NCBI GenBank assembly: GCA_943912335.1
Contig: CALTUD010000003.1
Coordinates: 62,001 to 126,000 of the forward strand
Length of the DNA: 64,000 nucleotides
Reading direction: 5' to 3'
Source of the DNA: an uncultured Acetobacteraceae bacterium
GTDB lineage: Bacteria; Pseudomonadota; Alphaproteobacteria; Acetobacterales; Acetobacteraceae
In this document: positions 17,738 through 26,440 of the stretch, piece by piece
Position numbering within the stretch: position 1 is the stretch's first letter
Layout: the number at the start of each line of letters is the position of its first letter
Notes under the pieces: generated by a model
The model's input: only the letters and a program-made list of their open reading frames with translations
Told to the model about the DNA's origin: nothing
Database searches by the model: none
Made by a program: the position numbers and the translations under genes

Positions 17738-20035
17738 TCAGAAATTCACCGCTGCACGCACGCCCCAGGTCGCCGGCAAACCGGCCTGCGCGATGTTGTC
17801 GCCGGATACGAAATAATTCCTGGTCACGTCGTATCCCTTGTTCAGGACGTTCTGACCGAACGCTTCCACGCTCCAGCGGCCGCCCTTCGGCTGGAAGGTG
17901 ACGTTGGCGTTCACCAGCGTATAGCCTGCCACGTCGTAGAGTTTGCCGAACAGGGAACGGTAGGTCGAACGCAGGCTGTAATCGATCCCGGTCAGGAGAT
18001 CGTAATGGCCGAGATCGAAGGTATAGGATGCAGACCCGTTCAGCGTGATCTTCGGCGACGGCAGGCTGTCGCCTTTGCGGTTGGCGTAGGTGCCGACGAA
18101 CAACCCGTTCACGCGCGTCGCCGACACGACGGATTCGAACTGGTCGAACTGTCCCGTCGCCCATCCGGCCGATTGCGTCAGCGTCAAATGCCGGATCGGC
18201 GTCCAGTCGGCTTCCATCTCGCCGCCATACAGATGCGAACGCGGCGCGTTGATGATCGCACCGACCAGGCCGGTGAGCGGGTTCACCACCGCCGACTGGA
18301 TCTGCTCGTCGTGATAATCGTAGTAGAACGCCGACACGTTCAAACGCAGATGCTGTTTCGGAAACTCCGCCTTGTTGCCGATCTCGTAGGCCCAGACCTT
18401 CTCGGGAGAGAACGGCGCGGTGGACACCTGCGCGGACACCGAATTGTAGGTGGTGAATCCGCCCGACTTCACGCCGCGACTGACGGACGCATACATCATG
18501 TCATGCGAAAACGGGGTGTATTGCAGCTCGATCTTTCCGGTCGGCTGGGTGAAATCCGTGCTGCGATGCGCGAGCGACGTCACGCCGGTCTGCACGGCGC
18601 TGTCCACGTAGGCAGCGCGGAAATTGTTCAGATCGCGCGCCTCGTGCTCGACCCTCAGCCCGCCGGTCAGGCTCAAAGTCTTGCTGAGCGCGTAGGTCGC
18701 CTGACCGAACCCGCTGATCGTGTTCACCGTCTGGGAATACTGCACGGTACGATCGAACTTGTAGACGCTCTGGAAACCGGAATCGTAGATATCGGCCAGA
18801 TACTGGTTGGCGTAGTAGATGCCTCCGACCCACTTCAACCGCCCTTCGTTGCGCGACGTCAGTCGCAACTCGTTGGCGAACACGTTGGCGCGCGAATTGA
18901 AGAACACGTCTGCGATCGCCAGGCTCGATCCGTCGAAATTGTCGTATTCCCGCCGCTGCATGTAATCGTAGCTGACCAGATCGGTCAGCGTGGCGAAGCT
19001 CAGGGTCTGGTCCGCGCGCAGATTGGCCCCCGCCGTGTCGATATGGCTGAACGGCTTCTGGTTCGCCGGAACGCCGATCAGCTTGGCGAATTGCGGCGAG
19101 GTGCCCCATCCGGTCGCCGCGCGGTCGGTGTCGATCGGGAAGATCGGTTGTCCCGGCCCGAGATAGGTGCGCAGGGAGGTGAGGGGCGCATACAGATGCA
19201 GACCGACCGCGTCGGACCGGTCGTGGCTGCCGTGGAGATCCAGCTCGAATTTCAGCGTGTTCGTGGCTTCGTAGTCCAGCATCGCCCGTAACCCGCTCCG
19301 GTTCACGTCGCCCAGAACCGCCGCGCTGTCGCGATCGTGCTGCCACGCTCCGCCATGCTGCGTCTCGCCTGCGATGCGGAACTGCACCCTGTCCGAAAGC
19401 GGACCTGAAACGTAGCCGTCCACCTTGGAGGAATCGAACCGTCCATACTGGGCCGACAGGCCGCCCATCAGCGTATGCGTCGGCTTGTTCAGAATGTAGT
19501 TGATCGCGCCGGCGGTCGTGTTGCGGCCGTAGAGCGTTCCCTGCGGTCCGCGCAACACCTCGACACGGGAGATGTCGAACATGGTGCCGTTCGTGCCGAA
19601 CGGAACCGGATAGGCGACCTCGTCCACATAGATGCCGACGGTCGGCGCGTTGTTGCTGGCATAATCGTTGAAGCCCATGCCGCGGATCGCATAGGAAGGC
19701 TGGCCGCTGCCGAATTGCGGCGTCACCTGCAAGGACGGCGTCAGGTATTGCAGGTCGAACGCGTTGTTGACGTTGCGCGTCGCCAAAGTCTTGCCGGTGA
19801 TCACGCTGATCGAACTGCCGACATTCTGCGCGTTCTGCGAGCGTCGCTCGGACGTCACCGTGACCTGTTCCAAACCGCCATCCTGCGGAACGGCAGTCGT
19901 CGGGGCCGGTTGGGACACGCTCTGCGCCCGGGCGGCGCCATCGAACACGATGGCGAACGCGGCGGTGCTCGCGAGCAGCATCGCGAGATCGGATGGTCTG
20001 CCGAAATATCCTTTGTGAGCCGCCATGTTCGGCAT
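17738..20035 (-). CDS. TonB-dependent outer-membrane receptor
   Basis: 765 aa. There is a signal peptide (AMLLASTAAFAIVFDGAARAQS, as two parts), a TonB-box-like LEQVTVTSERR near residue 60, a plug domain with RGMGFNDYASNN and EVLRGPQGTLYGRNT, and a beta-barrel ending in the classic C-terminal Phe (VRAAVNF). It should import a scarce or bulky ligand with TonB energy. It is in the pyrimidine/beta-alanine operon rather than with siderophore genes, so the ligand is more likely a nucleobase, nucleoside, peptide or amide; this is inference. The start at MPNMAAHK is chosen over a start 48 codons upstream that is basic and not signal-like. Confidence 0.92.
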   Translation of the reverse strand: MPNMAAHKGYFGRPSDLAMLLASTAAFAIVFDGAARAQSVSQPAPTTAVPQDGGLEQVTVTSERRSQNAQNVGSSISVITGKTLATRNVNNAFDLQYLTPSLQVTPQFGSGQPSYAIRGMGFNDYASNNAPTVGIYVDEVAYPVPFGTNGTMFDISRVEVLRGPQGTLYGRNTTAGAINYILNKPTHTLMGGLSAQYGRFDSSKVDGYVSGPLSDRVQFRIAGETQHGGAWQHDRDSAAVLGDVNRSGLRAMLDYEATNTLKFELDLHGSHDRSDAVGLHLYAPLTSLRTYLGPGQPIFPIDTDRAATGWGTSPQFAKLIGVPANQKPFSHIDTAGANLRADQTLSFATLTDLVSYDYMQRREYDNFDGSSLAIADVFFNSRANVFANELRLTSRNEGRLKWVGGIYYANQYLADIYDSGFQSVYKFDRTVQYSQTVNTISGFGQATYALSKTLSLTGGLRVEHEARDLNNFRAAYVDSAVQTGVTSLAHRSTDFTQPTGKIELQYTPFSHDMMYASVSRGVKSGGFTTYNSVSAQVSTAPFSPEKVWAYEIGNKAEFPKQHLRLNVSAFYYDYHDEQIQSAVVNPLTGLVGAIINAPRSHLYGGEMEADWTPIRHLTLTQSAGWATGQFDQFESVVSATRVNGLFVGTYANRKGDSLPSPKITLNGSASYTFDLGHYDLLTGIDYSLRSTYRSLFGKLYDVAGYTLVNANVTFQPKGGRWSVEAFGQNVLNKGYDVTRNYFVSGDNIAQAGLPATWGVRAAVNF

Positions 20036-20212
20036 TCTCGCTTCTGCGCGGTTGGGTGGAAAGCTCGGCCCGTGCGGCCATCGCCGCCCGGAATGCGCAA
20101 ACGTTACGGTGCCGGTTGCAGCCGGGAATAGCATCTTCTTGTGTCGCCGCCGTCTACGCTTTTGAGACACTGCCTGCACGCGCGGCGATTGCCCACGAAA
20201 GCGGCGGCGTCG

Positions 20213-21115
20213 TTATCGCCCGGTCTTGGCTCCCAATGCGGCGTCCAGCGCGCGTATCACCGCGCTGGCCGCATGCGGCAGGGTTCTACCGGGCGCGCGG
20301 CAGATATCGAGGGTGGTGTCGATCGTGCTCTCCGGGCTCATCGCCACGGCCACCAGGCGTCCGGCCTCGATCTCGTCCTGGCAACAGAGCGGCGGCAGCA
20401 CGAGCGCCGCGGCGCCCCGCAGCGCCAGTGCCTTCTGCACGCCCAGCGATCCGCTCACGAACACGGGGTCCAGACGCAGGCTGGCCGCTCGGGCCATGCG
20501 GTCGAGATCCTGCCGCGCCCCGAACCCGGTATCGGGCAGGGCAAGCGCATGGCGCGACAAATTCGCCAGCGATACGCACCCGGCCCCGGCCAGAGCATGT
20601 CCGGGCGACACGATCACCGCGTGCTCGATCGGATGGCGGCTCTGCACCAGCGCCGCCGCCGTTTCCGGCGCGAAAATGGTGATCCCGAGATCGGCCGAGC
20701 CGTCGGCCACGCCGGCCGCGAGTTCGGCGGCACTCGTGACCCGCACGGAAAACCGCAGCGCCGGATGCCGCACGTGCAGATCCGCCAGGACCGGCGCCAG
20801 AACCCCGCCCGCCACGGCGCCCGCCGCCAGGATCGTCACATGGCCTCGGTCCAGCCCGCGCAGATCGTCGATCAGCGATCGCGTCGTCTCGATATCCGCG
20901 TCGATCAGCCGTGCCCGCTCAGCCAGCAACCGTCCGGCCTCGGTCAGCCTGATCCCGGAGACCCCGCGGTCCAGCAGTTCCGCCCGGAAATAATACTCCA
21001 ACCCGGCCAGATGCCGGTTCAACGCCGTCGGCGCGATCTCCAGTTTCTGCGCCGCCTGACGCAGGGAGGTGGATCGGGCAACTTCCAGGAAACAGCGCAA
21101 CGCCTTGATCTGCAT
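20213..21115 (-). CDS. LysR-family transcriptional regulator
   Basis: 300 aa. N-terminal winged helix-turn-helix (residues 1-60, LRCFLEVARSTSLRQAAQKL) followed by a periplasmic-binding-like effector domain. It is the first gene of the minus-strand catabolic operon, 177 bp before the TonB receptor, and is divergent from the RutR-like regulator. It probably controls the operon in response to an intermediate. The start is at MQIKALRCF; the longer frame upstream is not LysR-like. The effector is unknown. Confidence 0.9.
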   Translation of the reverse strand: MQIKALRCFLEVARSTSLRQAAQKLEIAPTALNRHLAGLEYYFRAELLDRGVSGIRLTEAGRLLAERARLIDADIETTRSLIDDLRGLDRGHVTILAAGAVAGGVLAPVLADLHVRHPALRFSVRVTSAAELAAGVADGSADLGITIFAPETAAALVQSRHPIEHAVIVSPGHALAGAGCVSLANLSRHALALPDTGFGARQDLDRMARAASLRLDPVFVSGSLGVQKALALRGAAALVLPPLCCQDEIEAGRLVAVAMSPESTIDTTLDICRAPGRTLPHAASAVIRALDAALGAKTGR

Positions 21116-21263
21116 GGTCCGAACGCTAACGAGCCACGGGCACCCGCGTCCACGGCTTTTCCGGCGTGACCGCCCCGGCTGCCGGCACGGAGCCCGGCTC
21201 TTGCGCGCCCTGCTTATGTGCCGGACAAGCAATGATAAGAAAGAGGGAGCGTCCTGGACCAAG
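21116..21263. promoter_or_regulatory. Divergent promoter region, LysR / RutR-like
   Basis: The 148-bp gap between divergent regulator genes must hold both promoters. I cannot assign -35/-10 boxes. The TetR frame is open upstream, with an alternative ATG at 21216 that would shorten this region. An AGAGGGAG purine tract near 21244-21251 lies too far from the 21264 ATG to be an ideal ribosome site. Confidence 0.4.
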
Positions 21264-21935
21264 ATGGGAACGTCGATCGACCGCAACGGTGCGGCCTCCG
21301 CCCGGGACACCGGCGGCCCCGGTGCGCCGCGGCGCCTCAGCACGACGCAGATCCTGCGCGCCGCCGAATCGATCTTCGCCAGCAACGGCTTCGGCGGCAC
21401 CTCCATGGCGGCGATCGCCGAGGCCGCCGATCTGCCCAAGGCTAATCTGCATTATTACTTCGGCAGCAAGGAGGCGCTCTACCGCGCCGTGCTGGAAGAC
21501 ATCCTCTCCACCTGGCTCGCCGACTCCGACATCTGGATCACCGCCGAGCGCACGGCGCGGGAGGGGCTCGAAGGCTATATCCGCGCCAAGATGCAGTGGA
21601 CACGCTCACGCGCCGATGCGTCGCGCATCTTCGCGGGCGAGATGCTGGCCGGCGGCGCGCGCATCCGTCATTTCCTGGAAGGCGAACTGCGCGACTACGT
21701 GTCCCGCATCGATGCCGTCTTCGCCATCTGGATCGCCAAGGGATCCATGCGCCCGGTTTCGGCCGAACATCTGCTGTTCTGCATCTGGGCGATGACGCAG
21801 AGCTACGCCGATTTCGCGCCGCAGATGGAGGCGGTGATCGACCGCCCGCACGGGCTCGGCGCCGAGGACTACGCGCTGGGATGCGAAACCATTCTCGCCC
21901 TGGTGCTGGGCGGAATCACCGCGGGGCAAGCATGA
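21264..21935 (+). CDS. TetR-family regulator with RutR/YcdC-type C-terminal domain
   Basis: 223 aa. The N-terminal helix-turn-helix is at about residues 25-75 (TTQILRAAESIFASNGFGG, then ADLPKANLHYYFGSKEALY). The C-terminal half (AEMLAGG-like GEMLAGGARI, VIDRPHGLG-type end) resembles RutR, which binds uracil or thymine and controls pyrimidine breakdown in E. coli. It overlaps the transporter gene by ATGA. Its position between the two arms of the pyrimidine locus supports it as the uracil/thymine sensor. An in-frame ATG 16 codons upstream is an alternative start. Confidence 0.87.
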   Translation: MGTSIDRNGAASARDTGGPGAPRRLSTTQILRAAESIFASNGFGGTSMAAIAEAADLPKANLHYYFGSKEALYRAVLEDILSTWLADSDIWITAERTAREGLEGYIRAKMQWTRSRADASRIFAGEMLAGGARIRHFLEGELRDYVSRIDAVFAIWIAKGSMRPVSAEHLLFCIWAMTQSYADFAPQMEAVIDRPHGLGAEDYALGCETILALVLGGITAGQA

Positions 21936-23182
21936 TCCATTCCATTCTGCGTGGCCTGCCCGGGCTTCTCCTGCTTCTGCTGATCGCCTTCGCCTTCTCC
22001 ACCGATCGCCGCCGCATCTCGCCGCGCACGGTGCTCTCGGCACTCGCCCTCCAGGTCGCCCTCGGTGCGCTCGTCTTGTTCGTTCCGCCCGGCCGCTGGG
22101 CGCTGGGGATCGCTTCCGACGCGGTCAACGCCGTGCTCGGCTATGGCCAGCAGGGCACGGCCTTCCTGTTCGGCGCTCTGGTCGGACCGCATATGGCCAC
22201 GCTCTTTCCGGACAGCGGCGGCTTCGTGTTCGCGCTCCGCGTGTTGCCGCAGATCATCTATATCTCCGCCTTGATCGCGCTGCTCTACCATTTCGGCATC
22301 ATGCAGCGCCTCGCGCGCGCGCTGGGCGGTCTGGTCCGCCTCGTGCTCGGCACCAGCCGCATCGAAAGCTTCTCCGCCGTCACCACCATCTTTCTCGGCC
22401 AGAGCGAGATGCCGGTGGCGCTCCGCCCTTATGTCGCCAGCCTGACGCGCGCCGAACTCTTCACCGTCATGTCCAGCGGCACGGCCTCCATCGCCGGCTC
22501 CGTGCTGGCCGGTTATGCCGGCCTCGGCGTGCCCATGCCCTACCTGCTCGCGGCCTCCGTCATGGCCATACCGGGCGGTCTTCTGTTCGCGCGCATCCTC
22601 ATGCCCGCCACCGAACCCTCCCGCATCGCCACGCTCGACGTGCCGTTCGACGGCAAGCGCGCCGCCAATCTGTTCGAGGCGATCTCGATCGGCACCGGCA
22701 ACGGCGTGCACGTCGCCGTCGCGGTCGGCGCGATGCTGGTCTCCTTCATCGGCCTGATCGCCTGCCTCGACGGCCTGATCGGGCTGCTCGGCGGCCTCGC
22801 CGGCCTGCATCACCTTTCGCTCGAAACCATCATGGGCCGCGTCTTCGCCCCCGTCGCATGGCTCATCGGCGTGCCCTGGACCGAGTCACAGACAATCGGC
22901 GGCATCATCGGCCAGAAACTCGTCTTCAACGAGTTCGTCGCCTATGTCTCGCTCTCGCCGATGATCCACGCGCAGACGATCTCCGCGCATGCCATCGCGA
23001 TCTGTTCGTTCGCCCTGTGCGGCTTCGCCAATTTCTCGTCGATCGGCATCCTGCTCGCAGGCTACGGCGCCGTCGCTCCAGAACGCCGCGCAGAGGTCGC
23101 CCGCATGGGCGTCCGCGCCGTGCTCGCCGGCACGCTCTCCAACCTCATGTCCGCCACCATCGCGGGAATGTTCATTTCCTGA
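21932..23182 (+). CDS. NupC/CNT-type nucleoside transporter
   Basis: 416 aa with about 10 hydrophobic segments. The CNT family marks are present: TIFLGQSEMPVALRPY (QxExP), SGTASIAGSVLAGYAGLG, and VFNEFVAYVSLSP plus CGFANFSSIGILLAGYGA near the C-terminus. It should import nucleosides with H+ or Na+ across the inner membrane. It is translationally coupled to the RutR-like regulator (ATGA), so both are expressed together. Adjacent tandem hairpins follow the stop. Confidence 0.92.
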   Translation: MIHSILRGLPGLLLLLLIAFAFSTDRRRISPRTVLSALALQVALGALVLFVPPGRWALGIASDAVNAVLGYGQQGTAFLFGALVGPHMATLFPDSGGFVFALRVLPQIIYISALIALLYHFGIMQRLARALGGLVRLVLGTSRIESFSAVTTIFLGQSEMPVALRPYVASLTRAELFTVMSSGTASIAGSVLAGYAGLGVPMPYLLAASVMAIPGGLLFARILMPATEPSRIATLDVPFDGKRAANLFEAISIGTGNGVHVAVAVGAMLVSFIGLIACLDGLIGLLGGLAGLHHLSLETIMGRVFAPVAWLIGVPWTESQTIGGIIGQKLVFNEFVAYVSLSPMIHAQTISAHAIAICSFALCGFANFSSIGILLAGYGAVAPERRAEVARMGVRAVLAGTLSNLMSATIAGMFIS

Positions 23183-23245
23183 ACGACGGCAGGTCAGGCT
23201 GCGGAGGATCGGCTGGTCCGCACTCCGATGGACGGACGTGCTTCG

Positions 23246-23294
23246 GCTCCTTTCCCCAGAAAGGAGCGCCGCCTCCGACTATCCCCGAGGCGGC
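23246..23294. terminator. Tandem hairpins after the nucleoside transporter
   Basis: Two abutting perfect 8-bp stems: GCTCCTTT (23246-23253) with AAAGGAGC (23260-23267), then GCCGCCTC (23268-23275) with GAGGCGGC (23287-23294). They sit between the convergent nupC-like and HAD genes and could end transcription from both sides. No long T-run follows. Confidence 0.55.
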
Positions 23295-23318
23295 AAAGCA
23301 GAACCCGCACGAGAGCGT

Positions 23319-23984
23319 CTACGCACGCGCCCGCAGCAGCGCCGCCACATCGTGCAGGCTTTCCGCCACCAGCACGGCGCGCCCGCGGATCTCTTCCGTC
23401 GGCTCCAGCATATCCGGCACCATGATCACCGGCACGCCGGCCGCATGCGCGGAGCGGACGCCGTTGTGCGAATCTTCCAGCGCCAGACACGCGGCAGGCG
23501 GCAGACCGAACGCAGCGGCACCGCGCAGGAACGGCTCTGGGTCGGGCTTGCCGCGCGACACGTCGTCGCGTGTCACCAGCAGGTCGAACCGATGGAGGAC
23601 ACCTACATGCTCGAGATGCGTCGTCGCCCGGTGGCGGTTCGACGACGTCACCACCGCACGCGGCAGCTTCAAGTCATCGAGCGTATCCAGCAACGCATTC
23701 ACGCCCGGCCGCATCTCCAGCGCACCCGCCACCACCATCCGATCCAGGATCTCCGTATGCAGCGCGATCAGGCGTCCGGTGGGGAAATCCGCGCCTTCCT
23801 GCTCCCTTACGGCGGCGGCGCACCGATCCATCGGGCTGCCGATCGTGCTGCGACAGAACGCCTCCGTCAGCACCGCGCCCAGTTCCGCGGCCGCCTGGAT
23901 CAGCGCGCGCATGGACAAGCGCTCGCTGTCGAGCAGCAGGCCGTCCATGTCGAACAGAACCGTGCGGATCGCCGTCACATTCAT
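23319..23984 (-). CDS. HAD-superfamily phosphatase/phosphomutase
   Basis: 221 aa, subfamily I HAD hydrolase resembling beta-phosphoglucomutase and phosphatases such as YniC. Motif I is FDMDGLLLDSE (nucleophile Asp and acid Asp), motif II VTSSN, motif III lysine in RGKPDPEPF, and motif IV LEDSHNG. The ATG at 23984 has AGGGAG upstream; a Met ten codons earlier is less likely. It lies inside the pyrimidine locus on the strand opposite to its flanks. A 5'-nucleotide phosphatase role would fit, but sequence does not show it. Confidence 0.88.
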   Translation of the reverse strand: MNVTAIRTVLFDMDGLLLDSERLSMRALIQAAAELGAVLTEAFCRSTIGSPMDRCAAAVREQEGADFPTGRLIALHTEILDRMVVAGALEMRPGVNALLDTLDDLKLPRAVVTSSNRHRATTHLEHVGVLHRFDLLVTRDDVSRGKPDPEPFLRGAAAFGLPPAACLALEDSHNGVRSAHAAGVPVIMVPDMLEPTEEIRGRAVLVAESLHDVAALLRARA

Positions 23985-24032
23985 GGACAAACTCCCTACC
24001 ATTGCCGGGACCATGTCTCATGGGAGCGGCCG

Positions 24033-24070
24033 AAACAAAAGTGGCAAGGCCGGAAACCGGTCCTGCCACT
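24033..24070 (-). terminator. Rho-independent terminator downstream of the HNH-like gene
   Basis: Arms AGTGGCA (24040-24046) and TGCCACT (24064-24070) with inner CCGG/CCGG pairing. On the minus strand the stem is followed by TTTTGTTT (24033-24040). This places it 11 bp after the stop of the 24081-24764 gene and separates that gene from the HAD gene. Confidence 0.78.
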
Positions 24071-24080
24071 CCGAACCCGA

Positions 24081-24764
24081 TCAGCTCAGCGTAGTCCAGG
24101 GCGCATCACCTGCGCGCAATCTCGGATCGGCCTCCAACCCGGCACGGCTGTTGCGACGGGTGCGGTCTACGTTGCGGAAGTCCGGCGGAAGCCCGTCGGC
24201 GGATCGGGTTTGCCAGATTGACCGAGTCCGATCGAAATCGATCCGGTCGCGCGTGCTGATATGCGCCGTCTCATCGAAAGCGTCCTTCAGGCTGCGCAAC
24301 ACCGCCGTGCTGGCGCCGTTCCTGCCCGCAACACCATCGAGATAGCGTTTCATGCAGCCGCTCAGGTGTTCGAGAATGCGCTGGCGCTCCACGTAGTGGT
24401 TGCGCCAATAGGCATTGTCGATGCCGGTGAAGCTGAACATATCTGTACCGTCACCGGGATCGTCGGTGCGGCGGCCGGGACCTTCGACGAGATTCCAAGG
24501 CGCCCAGAAGAGTTCGCTCGCGATCACTTCGGCGTTCATTGCGCTGTTGACGTGGCGGCCGAGGGCGCCCGACGTCGTGCTGATGGTATGGTCCCGCCCG
24601 TCGCGTCCGGTGACGAAACGTTTGCACGCACGAGCAAAATCGGCGTCCGGCGAGAAGACGTCGATATAGCTCTCGAGAACCCTGGCCTCGTTGTTCTCCA
24701 CAAGGGTGTTCCAGGTATCGCGCAGGCGGCTGTAGGGCACGATGTGATGATCTTTCATCTCCAT
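24081..24764 (-). CDS. Uncharacterised protein with HNH-like motif
   Basis: 227 aa, family not recognised. It opens with KDHHIVPYSRLRDTWN, resembling the first strand of HNH-type nucleases (H-H-I-I/V-P). It continues with APWNLVEGPGRRTDDPG near residues 88-103 and RNHYVERQRILEHL near residues 121-134, which could supply the Asn and second His. There is no signal peptide or membrane segment. It has its own terminator and so is probably a single-gene unit. Expression inside the pyrimidine locus suggests an inserted accessory gene. A nuclease, toxin or effector role is only a hypothesis, since metal-binding geometry cannot be judged from sequence alone. MKDHH two codons later is an alternative start. 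Confidence 0.6.
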   Translation of the reverse strand: MEMKDHHIVPYSRLRDTWNTLVENNEARVLESYIDVFSPDADFARACKRFVTGRDGRDHTISTTSGALGRHVNSAMNAEVIASELFWAPWNLVEGPGRRTDDPGDGTDMFSFTGIDNAYWRNHYVERQRILEHLSGCMKRYLDGVAGRNGASTAVLRSLKDAFDETAHISTRDRIDFDRTRSIWQTRSADGLPPDFRNVDRTRRNSRAGLEADPRLRAGDAPWTTLS

Positions 24765-25110
24765 TCCGGTCGGAGAATGGTGCGGTATCTTCCCCGTCGC
24801 CGGGCTGCATCGCCCGTCGCATCGTGCGTCCTGGTTAACGTGAGGTACCGGATTTCCTCCCATCGGCATCGGCTCGGGGTGAACAGTAGGGATCGCCCGC
24901 TGTCAGGTTCAAGCCACATGAATTGTTCCAAGCGTCGAAGAACGCTTCGCTGGGCTGCGGAAATATTGCGCATAGGCATATTGGTTGCGCAGAAATTTTA
25001 CCAAAATCGCCCAGAACCGATTTTTTCGCCCATAACCTGACCATAAAGACAGGTTTCTTATTGACGGCGCGCCTCCGGCCGCTTCACGATCTGTCAAGAC
25101 GGAGGGCACG
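24765..25110. promoter_or_regulatory. A/T-rich regulatory region upstream of preT
   Basis: 346 bp without a gene. Positions 24962-25060 are clearly richer in A/T than the surroundings. They contain a direct repeat TTGCGCA (24966-24972 and 24985-24991), an inverted TTGGT/ACCAA pair (24981-25004) and an exact inverted repeat described separately. It should contain the preT promoter and, on the other side, that of the HNH-like gene. I cannot assign -35/-10 boxes with confidence. Confidence 0.55.
25034..25055. promoter_or_regulatory. Candidate operator upstream of preTA
   Basis: Inverted repeat AACCTG (25034-25039) and CAGGTT (25050-25055) with a 10-bp spacer, 56 bp before the preT start. The left half includes TGACCA, a sequence found in RutR half-sites. 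A site for the RutR-like or LysR regulator is possible; neither is shown. Confidence 0.4.
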
Positions 25111-26439
25111 ATGGATCGACTCACGGACGTGATTGGCGCGCGGATCAAGTCCGGACGTCTCGACGATGCCACGCTGGCCGCCAACTTCGCCGATGCCCAT
25201 CCGGCGCTGACCGACACGCAGGCACGCATCGAAGCCGATCGCTGCTTCTATTGTTTCGACGCCCCCTGCATCGAAGCCTGTCCGACAGGGATCGACATCC
25301 CCTCCTTCATCGCCCGCATCGCCGACGACAATCTGCGCGGCTCCGCCGAAGCGATCCTCGGCGCCAACATCTTCGGCGGTTCCTGCGCGCGTGTCTGTCC
25401 GACCGAGATTCTGTGCGAACAGGCCTGCGTCCGCACCAAAGGCGAGAACAAGCCGGTACAGATCGGGCTCCTGCAGCGTCACGCCACCGATCATCTCATG
25501 CGAAGCGGCGAGCATCCCTTCGTTCGCGCGCCTGAAACCGGCCGTCATGTCGCTGTGGTCGGCGCCGGGCCCGCCGGAATCGCCTGCGCGCATCGCCTTG
25601 CCATGATGGGGCATCGCGTCACGGTGTTCGAGGCGCGCCCTAAAGGCGGCGGCCTGAACGAATACGGCGTAGCAGCTTACAAACTCTCCGGCGACTACGC
25701 ACAGCGCGAACTCGACTTCATTCTCGGCATCGGCGGGATCGAGATCCTTCACGATCGCGCCCTCGGCCGCGACGTCACCCTGCGCGCCTTGCGCGAGACA
25801 CACGACGCGGTGTTCCTCGGACTCGGCCATCAGGCCGTGCGCGCGCTCACGCTCTCGCCGGAAAGGCTGCATGGCGTCTTCGATGCCGCGCGCTTCATCG
25901 AAACCCTGCGCCAGAGCAGCAAGAACGACATCGCCGTCGGCGACAGGGTCGTGGTGATCGGCGGCGGCAACACGGCGATCGACGCCGCCATGCAAGCCAG
26001 GCGCCTCGGTGCACGCGACGTCGCCATCGCCTATCGTCGCGGGCTCGAACACATGTCCGCCACCGGTCATGAGCGCGACTGGGCCCGCACCTCCGGCATA
26101 CGCATTCTCCCGTGGCACACGCCCAGGGCGATCCTGGGCGAGGGCGGCATCGTCACGGGCGTGCAGTTCGAGGAGACCGGCGACGGACCGGTCCACGAAC
26201 CCGCCGATATGGTTCTGCTGGCGGTCGGTCAGCTTTTCGACGCGACGCCGCTTGCCGAAACCGAAGCGCCGCGCATCGAAAACGGCCGCATCGCCGTCGA
26301 CGAAACGGGCCTCACAAGCCTGGCCCGTGTCTGGGCCGGCGGCGACTGCACGGCGGGCGCGGACCTCACCGTGGCGGCGGTGCAGGACGGCAAGATCGCG
26401 GCAATCGCGATCCACGAGATGCTGAGCGGGGAGAACTGA
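25111..26439 (+). CDS. preT: NAD-dependent dihydropyrimidine dehydrogenase, subunit PreT
   Basis: 442 aa flavoprotein that passes electrons from NAD(P)H to PreA for reduction of uracil and thymine. Two N-terminal [4Fe-4S] sets are visible: C45, C48, C53, C57 and C92, C96, C102, C106. An FAD motif follows (VVGAGPAGIACAHR, about residue 150), then an NAD(P)H motif (VVIGGGNTAIDAA). GGEG near the ribosome site reads GACGGAGG with correct spacing before the ATG. PreA begins two bases after its stop, so they form an operon. Confidence 0.95.
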   Translation: MDRLTDVIGARIKSGRLDDATLAANFADAHPALTDTQARIEADRCFYCFDAPCIEACPTGIDIPSFIARIADDNLRGSAEAILGANIFGGSCARVCPTEILCEQACVRTKGENKPVQIGLLQRHATDHLMRSGEHPFVRAPETGRHVAVVGAGPAGIACAHRLAMMGHRVTVFEARPKGGGLNEYGVAAYKLSGDYAQRELDFILGIGGIEILHDRALGRDVTLRALRETHDAVFLGLGHQAVRALTLSPERLHGVFDAARFIETLRQSSKNDIAVGDRVVVIGGGNTAIDAAMQARRLGARDVAIAYRRGLEHMSATGHERDWARTSGIRILPWHTPRAILGEGGIVTGVQFEETGDGPVHEPADMVLLAVGQLFDATPLAETEAPRIENGRIAVDETGLTSLARVWAGGDCTAGADLTVAAVQDGKIAAIAIHEMLSGEN

Positions 26440-26440
26440 G

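Noticed and set aside
15406..17901. 831-codon open frame on the plus strand
   Set aside because: Antisense to the P1 peptidase and amidase; low-complexity Arg/His/Gln composition.
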